Of a stretch of DNA of 64,000 bases, positions 23,583 to 33,147 are shown piece after piece (positions within the stretch are counted from its first letter, which is position 1; each line of letters begins with the position of its first letter). The stretch comes from Perkinsus olseni (taxonomy: Eukaryota; Perkinsozoa; Perkinsida; Perkinsidae). Under the pieces are notes generated by a model. That model searched no databases, had not been told where the DNA came from, and saw only the letters and a list, made by a program, of their open reading frames with translations. The stretch lies in contig JABANP010000245.1 of the NCBI GenBank assembly GCA_013115135.1, positions 1-64,000 on the forward strand, written 5' to 3'. The position numbers and the translations under genes were made by a program.

Positions 23583-25266
23583 ATGAAGTGCTTAATCCTA
23601 GTCGGTGGTTATGGCACTAGACTCCGCCCCCTCACTCTCACTAGTCCCAAGTCATTGGTCCCTTTCTGTAATCTACCTATTGTAGAGCACCAGATTGCTG
23701 CTGCGGTAGTATAGATAGCATCTAGCACCGATTGTTGCCATGACACAGATGGTTGCCGTCTTGTTGTTTTTATCAGGTTGAATGTGGTGTCGATCATGTG
23801 GTCCTCGCTGTGGGCTTCCAGCCAGAACATATGCAACATGCCTTGAAGGAGATGGAAGCTAAGTACAAAGTAAAGATCACCTGCAGTATTGAAACGGAGC
23901 CATTAGGCACTGCTGGACCAGTAAGCCCTAAGACTACTGCTACTACTCAAGGAGTAGAGTGCTTATCAGTGGTGTTGTTGTTGATGTCAGTTATATCTCG
24001 CTCGGGATGTCCTTCTTTCGGACGATGAGCCAGTATTCGTTTTCAATTCGGATGTTATATGTGACTTTCCCTTAAAGGAACTCTTAGCATTCCATAAAAA
24101 CCATGGCAGAGAGGGTACCATTGTGGTGACTAAAGTGGAGGACCCGTCGAGGTAAGTTTCATATCAGCGCCACCACCACCACCACCACCAGCAGCCTCGT
24201 TTCTCGTATCTGCATAGGTTTGGTGTGGTAGTGTATGATGAGGAGACTGGTAAGATTGATCGTTTCGTTGAGAAGCCTAAGGAGTTCGTAGGAGATAAAA
24301 TAAACGCTGGCTTGTAGTAGCAGTCCCAGTGATAATCCGCAGTTACGATACTCCCGACTGATCAGGTATATTCTATCAAATTCGGTCATAGAGAAAAGAG
24401 TTGAGCCTCGCTTCATGATGGTTGAAACTGATGTATTCCCTCAAATGGCAGCCGAGGGCCAGCTTTATTGCTTTCAGCTTCAAGGGTACGCAGCTCCACC
24501 ACCTTGATACCATTCTTGTGTCTTGGACCACTCTTCAGATATTGGGCTGATATAGGCCAACCTAAGGATTACCTCAGAGGGATGAGCATGCATTTAAACT
24601 TCCTCTCCCGGAAGAGTGATGAGGGCAAGGTATTGCTCAGGGATCCATCACCCCGCCATAGAGCATATGCTCGGAGTCGATGCCATCAGTAGTGTGCTTT
24701 CAGGCCAAGCCACATGAAGAGTTGGTACGATCTCTTCCTGGTGTGGAAATAGTGGGCAACGTATTCCATTGCGGGTACTCAGTGATTGTGTATTGTATGT
24801 AATGTCAGGTTTTGATAGATCCTACTGCAAAGGTAGGAGAGGGCTCCAGGTTAGGTCCTGATGTGACCATAGGGCCGGGAGTAGTAATTGGCCGGGGATG
24901 CCGTGTAAAGGGCAGTGCTGTAATGGATAATGCCGTGGTAAGTGTGGCTGCTGTCTGCTGGTACTCATGTTCCTTTTAACTCCTACTTGAACACCTTCGA
25001 TCAGATCTCCGATTACGCCACTGTATTTGGATCCATTATTGGATGGAAAACGCGCATTGGAAGTTGGACTAGAGTCGATCCGATGACAGTTGCCGCTGAA
25101 AGCGTAAGTCCATAGACGCCATTAGTAACGGCGATGATGATCCTCGAAACTTTCCCGTCCTTCGCAGGTTGACATCAAGCCCGAACTGTATATTAACGGT
25201 GCATTCCTGCTACCTTTCAAAGCCATCAAGGAATCAGTACCCACTAATGGTGAAGTCATAATGTGA
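23583..25266 (+). CDS. GMPPB: Mannose-1-phosphate guanylyltransferase (GDP-mannose pyrophosphorylase)
   Basis: Makes GDP-mannose from mannose 1-phosphate and GTP in the cytosol, the donor for GPI anchors, N-glycans and O-/C-mannosylation. The ATG at 23583 begins [20 protein letters not shown] with the nucleotidyltransferase signature [10 protein letters not shown] followed by SPKSLVPF. Successive exons give [22 protein letters not shown] (uridyl/guanylyl-site EPLGTAG), [41 protein letters not shown] (VEKP), [12 protein letters not shown], and a C-terminal left-handed beta-helix ([20 protein letters not shown], then [15 protein letters not shown]) ending in NGEVIM at 25266. Length about 360 residues, as usual for the GMPPB type. 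At least seven introns of 35-90 nt; one intron edge at INAG/YILSNS uses a less clear donor. All key residues are present. Confidence 0.95.
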
Positions 25267-25613
25267 TCGCTATACACTTCTACTACCTGCAAGCTAAGCT
25301 ATACCCCGAGAGGAGGCTACTGCTGCTGCCACCTCCTAGAGCTCTATCTACCTGCTTCATAATGGCTGCTACCGCTGCTGCTGCTGGTGATGATGCTCTG
25401 TGGTGTCCAATGATACACTAAACTAATATCCGTCCTGTTGTGTTGTTGCGCGGTGCACTCGAGCGTCTTCTCTATTACTCGCGCTACCAACGCGAAGGTT
25501 GGATTCGCACAGCAGCACGCAAAAATTGTGTCGTGACGTCCCTAGCTCTGTCCCCTTTCGCAGTTAAGCAAGTTCCTCGACCCTTCACTTGTTTCCTCCA
25601 TTATTCAGCGTTC

Positions 25614-26372
25614 ATGAAGGCTATCCTGTCGCTCTGTTTGGCTGTGGGTGCGTTGGCAGATGTTACAACATCATCAGAGTTGCCCTCTGGGGCAGCACCT
25701 AGGGCGGGTGCTTCTGGAGAGGTGGCTACTACCGAGGCGGCTTCAACTACTTCCGCTGTAGCTACTACGACTTTCTTGCAGACGACAACGACTCCCACTC
25801 CAACAACGACCACCGCACCAAAGCCTGTGTTGTTTTGTCCGGCCGGTTGGTGCCATGACATCTCATGGTTCCCGGGTAGCCCATGCATTACTCCCGACCC
25901 TACTGTCCTCGGACCTTGCTGGGACTCCTATTGCAAGGCAAATGTTGTGTTCCCGACTGCTGTCCCTACTGGTAGCATTATCATCGATCCTGGTGAGGAT
26001 AAGGGATCCTACTGTAAGTCATGGCAGATCCCTGCTGGACGTGTATGCTATGGCAATGATACTGTTGCGTGCCAATGCGATTCATTCAACTCGACAGCTC
26101 CTGTCACTGCCCTACCTGGTGCGGAGCCTAGTGGATGGGCACCTGCTGTGAACTGTTCATACCCTCAGCCTACCACAACAACCACTACTCTTACTCCTAC
26201 GTGGAATCCCTATGATCCTAATGATCCGAACAACGACAATGATGGTCACGGAACTCCTCCAGTTGTACCTCCGCAGCCCTCAAGCTCCGCTTATGGTTTG
26301 AGTGATGCTCGTGGTTTCCTTATTACTGCAGTGTTTACTTCTCTTCCGATCCTTGCTGTTCTTCTGCATTGA
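25614..26372 (+). CDS. Thr-rich secreted protein, probably GPI-anchored
   Basis: The frame is open further upstream, but the ATG at 25614 starts a clean signal peptide, MKAILSLCLAVGALA, cut before DVTTSS. A Thr/Ala-rich mucin-like stretch (about residues 20-75, TTTTPTPTTTTAP) is followed by a Cys-rich domain with about ten Cys (FCPAGWCHDISWFPGSPC, GRVCYGNDTVACQCDSF) and N-glycosylation sequons (NDT, NST, NCS). A second Thr/Pro/Asn-rich stalk leads to SSSAYGLSD followed by a terminal hydrophobic tail (FLITAVFTSLPILAVLL) ending at 26372. This is the layout of a GPI attachment signal. About 252 residues, no intron, which is unusual here. The Cys-rich domain is not one I can name. Likely a cell-surface or wall protein. 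Confidence 0.72.
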   Translation: MKAILSLCLAVGALADVTTSSELPSGAAPRAGASGEVATTEAASTTSAVATTTFLQTTTTPTPTTTTAPKPVLFCPAGWCHDISWFPGSPCITPDPTVLGPCWDSYCKANVVFPTAVPTGSIIIDPGEDKGSYCKSWQIPAGRVCYGNDTVACQCDSFNSTAPVTALPGAEPSGWAPAVNCSYPQPTTTTTTLTPTWNPYDPNDPNNDNDGHGTPPVVPPQPSSSAYGLSDARGFLITAVFTSLPILAVLLH

Positions 26373-26991
26373 GGGGAGATGTTAGGCAAAGGTTCATTCA
26401 ATGTGTATGTTGTAAGCAACCGTGATAATATTTAGTGCTATTGTTGAACCACCATCGTTGAGTAGAACCTTCTCAACTTTCTCCTGTACTCTTCTCTGAT
26501 ATGAGCGAGGATATTACGGTTATTGCTATGTAGGATGGGTATTGTGTAAAGATGATGATGTTGATTACCGTCCAAATGGTTTCGTTTGGTAGTATCGTAT
26601 TCTGTTATTGCTACTGTTCGATGAATGTTCTCATGAGTTTTTATCATCATAGTCAAGTGTTACTGTGATGTTTAATCACTCTATATTCTCGACAAAAAAG
26701 GGTGCCTTTAAAATGGATAGCTCGATGCTAGTAAAGCTGCTGTGATATCACTACTGCATTGAACGCTGTGTTCAGTCTGCTGTACTTATTCTTCTACCAT
26801 AAAGTAGCAACTCTCCGATGTTCATTGCTGCTACTGCATTCTACTATGTCTACTGAGGAAAAGGGGAACGTTGTGTTGGCAGATGGTGGATTGACACTGA
26901 TAATATAACAATCAGTGGCGTAACAAGGGGCATTGTATTCATCAAAAGCATGATTCTCGATTTCTCCCTTTAACGTCTTATCTTGGAGTAA
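26373..26991. other. Convergent intergenic region
   Basis: 619 bases between two genes whose 3' ends face each other. AT-richer than its surroundings, with no credible coding frame. It should hold both 3' untranslated regions. Confidence 0.5.
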
Positions 26992-29043
26992 TTATACTCC
27001 GTGAGCAGCTGAGCGAATGGCATCGGTACTCTCGGGTCCCTTCAAAGCTCTCTGAAGAGTCACAGCGATAGTAAGATCATTAGTCGATTTGAGTTGTGTT
27101 TCTTGTCATTACCATCATCTCCTCATGGGCTTGCTTCGCTTGACGCGGCATAGTGCTGAGATCAGCTAGATACCTACAAAGGATGGTGATCTCGTGCCAT
27201 GAGTGAAGTATAGTAAGTACCCTTTATCGCCCTCTTCGGCTAGACGAGTTAGGTCTTCCTTCGCACCGTCTTCCCATCCATTAAGACCAGCGAGGGAACC
27301 GCGGAGGGCATCTGTAGGCGTGTATGACTCGGAAGATGGTCAGCGGCAAGTGCTGTTCTACCTTCGTCTTTCCTTTTACTCTTCTGGAGGTCTTGTCCGA
27401 TCTGAAATGTAGAGACAAGAATGTCATGGTTATGGAATATGGTAGAATGTACCTTGCGGAAGTCGATCTGTACAGGATTGATGTGGATTAATCCCGGAAG
27501 TGCTTCGTCCTCTTTATTCTTCGTAAGCAAGCCTTTCTCTTTCAACACATGCAGGAAGTGGCCCCTACGCAGGTGGTGCTTTTCACCGTGCTTGGTATGG
27601 TGGTGGTGATGAGAGCTCTCTGTGCTGAGAGATACCCCAGCCAACACCTAAATACCACACCTCCAAACGTGAAAGGGGATAATTCACTCACGGCAAGAAT
27701 GTAGACGGGAGCGATGGTCATTGTTAGTGGAGGTGGTGAAATTACGGTATTAGCTGATGAAGAGATGGTGATGGGTCGAAGTCGCCAGACGCTCGGCAGA
27801 TGTGACAACACAACATCATAGCTATGAGAAACTGCACCACGCACTATTAACGCATCTTTTATGAAACCCTCAGTATTTCGGGTAGTATTTATTCGTAGTG
27901 AGGGACGACCGCGCTCCCCGTATCGAACTTGACGGTACCGCTGCTGTTGAGGATCCGCTTCGAGTCTGTCGATTTCCTGATGGATGGTGAGACTAAGGAC
28001 GTGATAATGTCATATCTACTATACCCTCTTGATGAGATAATATCCACCTCCCGCTACACCGCCATAGATGACACCAAGGAAAGATACCACGGCAGCTGCT
28101 GCTGCACACAGAACCAGGAAGAAGTATACCACACCTACGATACTTTGGCTACCGAGAAGACTTCCTGCTAAGTATACCTTCTATGAAGCCCGGGCCATAA
28201 GAGGCGATGACCTGTGGTACTGTAGTGAGGAATGCTCCTATGGCTGCTATCAACCCGACTGTGAGGTTCATGATGTACCTTGGATTCCCATCACATTATT
28301 GGAAGTGGTCATATGGGTCTTACTGGAATACAGTTTGCAGTATCATGGACATTAGAGTCTGATCTCTAGAGTCACCTCCTGCTGCCATGAATAATGTATC
28401 CCAGAGGGTCCAATGGGATGCCATATCCTTGCCAGCATTCCACGACTGATGATTAACATTGAATAACCATTCCATTAATATTTATATGTAGTAAAGACGT
28501 ACATCCCAGAAGTCCTTCCTCATATCCTGTGCTGCATAGCTCGACCATAAGCCAACAGTCTTCTTGGCATCCAGCTGAACACGACGTATCACACTTGCTG
28601 CTGTTGTTCCCAATACTACCTGCAAGTCGTATATTTTAGATTCCACAACCGCCTTCTGGTCCCTCAAGTCCTCAACCTTACGATAGTTGCCCTGGCACTC
28701 ATCATTGCACGAAAACCAGCCTGAACTGATACCATTGTGCGAAGGGGACTGAGCCTTGACTACTGCCGCTGGTGTCACCTTTACTATTGTAGTAATCTCT
28801 CTCAGCTCTATCTAACTTCTGCACCACCGTTCTATACTGACGACCTTGTACTAGGTCGACGTGGTCTAGAGTCTTGTGGTACCGAGCTGCTGTGATGGGG
28901 TCCACATGGAAGCCGGTGCCTGAGAGCAGTCGAGCGAGAGAGGGTACGATAGCATGAGAGGATGAGGGACTACCAAAAACTGCTACTATTAGTCCAATGA
29001 TGTACATGGACGACACGATGTAGTGTTTCTGGAAAGATGGCAA
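26992..29043 (-). CDS. Multi-pass membrane protein with signal peptide, family not recognised
   Basis: The ATG at 29043 starts a signal peptide or anchor (YIIGLIVAVFGSPSSSHA). Next is an extracytosolic helical region (TAARYHKTLDHVDLVQGRQY; then SGWFSCNDECQGNYRKVEDL with a CNDEC pair, and SVIRRVQLDAKKTVGLWSSY). LWDTLFMAAGGDSRDQTLMS precedes three membrane helices: NLTVGLIAAIGAFLTTVPQV, YFFLVLCAAAAAVVSFLGVI followed by GGVAGGGYYLI. A cytosolic tail ends with KEDLTRLAEEGDKG, ADLSTMPRQAKQAHEEMM and RALKGPESTDAIRSAAHGV, stop at 26992-26994. Joins across short introns keep phase, for example KDE|DALRGSLAGL. The ordered domains look conserved rather than low complexity, so an orthologue search should be informative. 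Function unknown. Confidence 0.62.
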
Positions 29044-29400
29044 GAAGGAGAACGTTAACCACTGTCGAGTCGTGGAAGGCAGTAACGGTTCATCATCACT
29101 ACCTTGATGAACTTAAATCCAGCATTGGCCGCCGCTGAGACTACACTCGTATTATCACCTGCGCTGCGCCATGAATCGGCGCGATGATCGTCAGAGGATT
29201 CAGCACGCGTGCTAACCTGTATCATTCGCTCTTCTCCGCTGCACTGTAGCAGTACCATATGATGGTGCGCTGGACATGATCAATGAGGATGATAGTGTAC
29301 TGTCTATAGTGGACGGGAGCATCGCAAAGCCAACGCAACGAGGTGATAGCAAGGAGAAGGAGATGAGTGTAGCACATCAACCTAATGGTAACATAAAGCT
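29044..29400. other. Intergenic region
   Basis: 357 bases between two minus-strand genes. Small open frames here show no protein-like content. It should hold the promoter of the downstream membrane-protein gene. Confidence 0.4.
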
Positions 29401-30840
29401 TTACGTAGTCAAGAACACAATGGTACAATAGTAGCAAAGCTGACCTGGACAAAAAGCCCAACTCCTCGAGGAAATGTGCAAGCATTGTGGTAGTGATGAT
29501 GCAATTATATAGGGGATATCCCTCAGCTGAGGAAGAGCCATTATCGTTACTAGTTCACACCCTTCACTTCCACTATCCTCAACGCTGCGGCTAATGCGAA
29601 TACGACCACTGTATCGAGACCGCTGTGTACCTGGAGAAATGATGGATAAGTGATAGATCTTGCTGATGTCCTCCGATACCCTCACTACCGCCGTTGCTAG
29701 ACAGAAGCCGGATATAGTGGCATCCGGGCCCTGCTCGGACTGTATGATGAAGATAAGGAGTCTGCCGACCAAGACTAGTAAGATGAAGGCTAGTATAGCA
29801 TAGGGAAGGGAGTTGAGTAGAGCCCATACTACCAGTATATGGTACGAGCCATACAGGGCAGAGCCTACCCAGTTAACAGTCTCGGAGTAAGATACCAATC
29901 GTGATGAGTTGGAGGCCGATACTGCCGGTGATGGTGGGGAGATAGATGCTACCATAGATGAAACAGACCGTGCTGTCTCCTCGTCCATGAAGACATCACT
30001 TCTCGCTGCACCAACCTCGATGTCCAACTCAGCATCCCCTCCAGTGGGAGCCATCCTATCCTGGGGTTCACTGGTGGGTACTGGGCTGAACTCTTGTTGT
30101 AGCCGCCCCATGTGAGAGTTCTGACTAGAATCAGATAATTCTTTTATGAGGAATATACGCCAGAAGAACTCCTCAATGAGAGGATTGACTATGATGAAGT
30201 AGAGAGCCAGTAGTACATCAAGGAGTGAGGGAGTATGCCTGAGACCACCCAAACCGAAGATATCCAACTGCGATTCATAGGACCCGATACAGAGTATCTG
30301 CCACCACCTCCCTGAACATTGTAACATAAGGTATATAAGACTACCACATAAAGTGGTAACAAGGAACGATAGCAATGATAGTAATACTGTACCAGACCCA
30401 TTGAATGTATTAGCCATCTCTGAGGAGAAATACAGACGATACCAATGGAAGGGAGTAGACTCGGAAGAGTTGCGAAGTCCGGCTCTGATGCTGGTGTTGC
30501 CTATAAGGTAGACTGTGGGACCGAGCAACATGATAGCATGCATAATGAACATGGCGAGTATCATGTTACGGAGTAGAAGGCCGAATGCTATAACCGTAAG
30601 GGCAGGTGTGAGGCCAATAAGGACCAACTCTAGTGTTGGCCTCCTGCTCAGGAGCTGCCCAAGGCACAGATAAGTAGACAATCCACTAGATCGAATAGGT
30701 ACAATCGCAGGCATATCTTCCTGGGTAGGCTGTGATGATACTCCAAGGCCCGCAGGCGTACCAAGACTTGCTGTAACTGACCTCACTACGCCTTCTTCTT
30801 CAGATGGCATGGATAGTGTGATCGAAGAGCTGGAATGCAC
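29401..30840 (-). CDS. CPBP-family (CAAX-protease-like) intramembrane protease
   Basis: A long, mostly continuous exon from an ATG at 30840. After a soluble N-terminus come several membrane helices (LELVLIGLTPALTVIAFGLL, MILAMFIMHAIMLLGPTVYL, GTVLLSLLSFLVTTLCGSLI). Motif 1 of the CPBP/Abi family, EE-x3-R, is seen in NPLIEEFFWRIFLIKEL, and motif 2 (aromatic-x3-H) in LYGSYHILVV. An acidic, Ser-rich loop of roughly 70 residues (about 30100-29880) is inserted between them. A further hydrophobic stretch follows. CPBP proteases include Rce1, which trims prenylated CAAX proteins in the ER, but most members have unknown substrates. The last 60 codons (after about 29640) probably include an intron or untranslated sequence, so the C-terminus is uncertain. 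The large insertion between the two catalytic motifs is unusual. Confidence 0.74.
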   Translation of the reverse strand: MHSSSSITLSMPSEEEGVVRSVTASLGTPAGLGVSSQPTQEDMPAIVPIRSSGLSTYLCLGQLLSRRPTLELVLIGLTPALTVIAFGLLLRNMILAMFIMHAIMLLGPTVYLIGNTSIRAGLRNSSESTPFHWYRLYFSSEMANTFNGSGTVLLSLLSFLVTTLCGSLIYLMLQCSGRWWQILCIGSYESQLDIFGLGGLRHTPSLLDVLLALYFIIVNPLIEEFFWRIFLIKELSDSSQNSHMGRLQQEFSPVPTSEPQDRMAPTGGDAELDIEVGAARSDVFMDEETARSVSSMVASISPPSPAVSASNSSRLVSYSETVNWVGSALYGSYHILVVWALLNSLPYAILAFILLVLVGRLLIFIIQSEQGPDATISGFCLATAVVRVSEDISKIYHLSIISPGTQRSRYSGRIRISRSVEDSGSEGCELVTIMALPQLRDIPYIIASSLPQCLHISSRSWAFCPGQLCYYCTIVFLTT

Positions 30841-31255
30841 AAGGGGCGAAGCTATCGAGAATGCGTAGCCGCCTTACCACACCAATCCCTAACAACTCAA
30901 CACTGTGTATCGTCACCGCATCATCCCTAGCAACAGCCGGACTACACTGAAACTATGAATGAGGGTAAAGAGTCACAATGGGATTGGGAGGAGGAAGAGG
31001 AAGACTTCCTGCAGCAAGGCGACCAGACAGTACCCGCCTGCAATGCTCGGTAGTTGTAGTTGTTGCAATGAACGACTACTGTCAGTGATAGCGGTAGTTG
31101 TAACAAGGGCGAACTACTGTGATCGTTTCTTGGTGATCGAGAGAGCGTATATTCCCAAATACGTGCTGATCTCCTCCATCGAATCTGTTAAAAACCTGAG
31201 GACAATGACGGTGGTATCGTATACGGACCCGACCCGAACTCGCTAGAGGCAGATC
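30841..31255. other. Intergenic region
   Basis: 415 bases between the start of the CPBP gene and the stop of the CDP-alcohol phosphotransferase gene, both minus strand. No credible coding frame on either strand. Confidence 0.4.
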
Positions 31256-33054
31256 TCACTTCCAACTCTTATAGACCAAAAATCCTAAGTACAGACCAAG
31301 TATGATATCACTATGTCGTGGGAAAAGGTGGAGGTAATCTATCACGAATATGATAGGTAATGGTACCTAACATGATGAAGATCGGTACCAACCATTGATG
31401 AGCCCACCACACACCAGAAGAGAATGGTATCTTGGATACTGCATACCAGTCATACCACAGAGTATCATATTATTAGTTAGATACGTGAAGGCGATACCTG
31501 AGGTGAGGGAGGAGTGTGAGGATACACTCCGATGTCTATACTCACCAAAGGTCCCGAGAACAAGCCTTGGGTGGACAGTCGGTATTAGAGTCCACAGCAT
31601 ACCGCATACCATTAGGGCTGATATGGGTATCAATTGCATCATCGCAGTACGCTGAGGAGAGGAACGAGTATGCCGATGATAATGACGAGCAAGGTAGTAG
31701 TGTGTGGAGTTGTGATAGTCTATCTTGCTGAGATGGTTTTGTTATTCCTTCCACCACTTACTGTATCCTTCGCATGCCTCATGACGTTGAGCATGGCATC
31801 TATACTACCATAACCAGTGATGGCGCTAATGCCTATTATAATATAGTCTATAATCTCGAGGTTGATGGAAGATATCGGATGCATGTGCCATCTGAAAGAG
31901 GTACGAGCTAGTGATGATGATAAGATATCTGCAACTACTACATTCCTAGTCCAAAAAAGAAGGATATCATGTGCAGTGCAATGCTGGTGAACTGTGCTTC
32001 TGTTACACCATAGAATGATAGACCACTACGGAAAACATGAGTATGATACCTGACACACCGAGGGAGTTGGACACTCTACAGACCGCATCACAAGACCCAT
32101 GAATACTACTCTTCCCACTGCGCTAGGAAGAAGGGCACAATCATGAACATGAGGAATGCCATCGCACGAGGGCCACATCCGAGGGCAGTGCCTGCCACCA
32201 ACCCAGTGAGGGCCACTACCGTGTTCATAGAACTGGAGGGACTTACTGGCCATGGCACTCATACAGATGAAAGTCGTTGAGATAGAGTCGCAGCCGTGAT
32301 CGAACAATTGACCCAGTGGTCCAGCGCTTCCCGTCCGTCTAGCCTGTTTACCGTCGATAGCGTCCATGGTCTGGTAGCTGAAGAAGGATCCAAACTGTCA
32401 TTATCCGCATCTACTGCTGCTGTACAAGCATTACAAGAAGAGTCCTATGGCATTGGCCAAGTACGTCCACTTTGGGGCCTCCTCGGTGAAGGTTGGAGTA
32501 TAGTATGCTATGCAGAAGTATGATAGCATCATCGTTGCCAGCCCCACCAAGGTTATCATATTAGGTGCCATCTAACAAAGGTACCGTTTATTAGTGGTCA
32601 CTATGAATAGTATTACCTTCTTAGGTATGAGTAATATAACCTTATTCCAATAATACTTATTCATAAAGTTATCCAGTATTGTCGGTGTACCAGCCTTATA
32701 CTCGTAGTTTGATAGGTTCTTGAGACCCTGAGTTATCATCATATACCATACCATAGTGCTAGGAGTCATCACTACCTCCTCGGTGATCTTCATCCTTTTA
32801 TCCTTTATCAGATCTATCCTTCTTTGCCTTTCCTCGTTCTCATTCGACTTCTTAACATCATCCTTCTGTCCATCGGCCCTACTCTCTAGACTCTCCCTGG
32901 GGACTAACTTCTCCTTCCGAGTAGTGCTAGTCGATCGACGCCTACTTCTACTACTAGTGGACCTACTCCTACTACTAGAGGACGTTCTCTTAGACGACTT
33001 GGTAACAGCCGCGCTCTTCATATTCTTAGATTTAGTTGTCGATGGTGATACCAT
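31256..33054 (-). CDS. CDP-alcohol phosphotransferase (choline/ethanolamine phosphotransferase type)
   Basis: Final step of the Kennedy pathway in the ER membrane: transfers phosphocholine or phosphoethanolamine from the CDP form to diacylglycerol. The conserved part begins LKNLSNYEYKAGTPTILDNF (typical N-terminal motif of the CEPT/EPT group), then MAPNMITLVGLATMMLSYF. Next is the catalytic signature D-G-x2-A-R-x8-G-x3-D-x3-D, seen as DGKQARRTGSAGPLGQLFDH followed by GCDS, all residues present. Further helices follow (TALGCGPRAMAFLMFMIVPF, FYGVTEAQFTSIALHMISFF, NLEIIDYIIIGISAITGYGS, TAMMQLIPISALMVCGMLWT). Stop at 31256-31258. The ATG at 33054 gives an extra N-terminal region of about 95 residues, rich in Ser, Arg and Lys (SSRSRSTSSRSRRRSTSTT), absent from typical family members. 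Choline versus ethanolamine preference cannot be told. Confidence 0.9.
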
Positions 33055-33147
33055 TATTGACAATAGAAAGGGGCACTACGTAAGTAATATTCCCAAGGAG
33101 CACCTTAACACGCTATCCTCAAATAACGCTCAACTTGTAGCTTCCCG

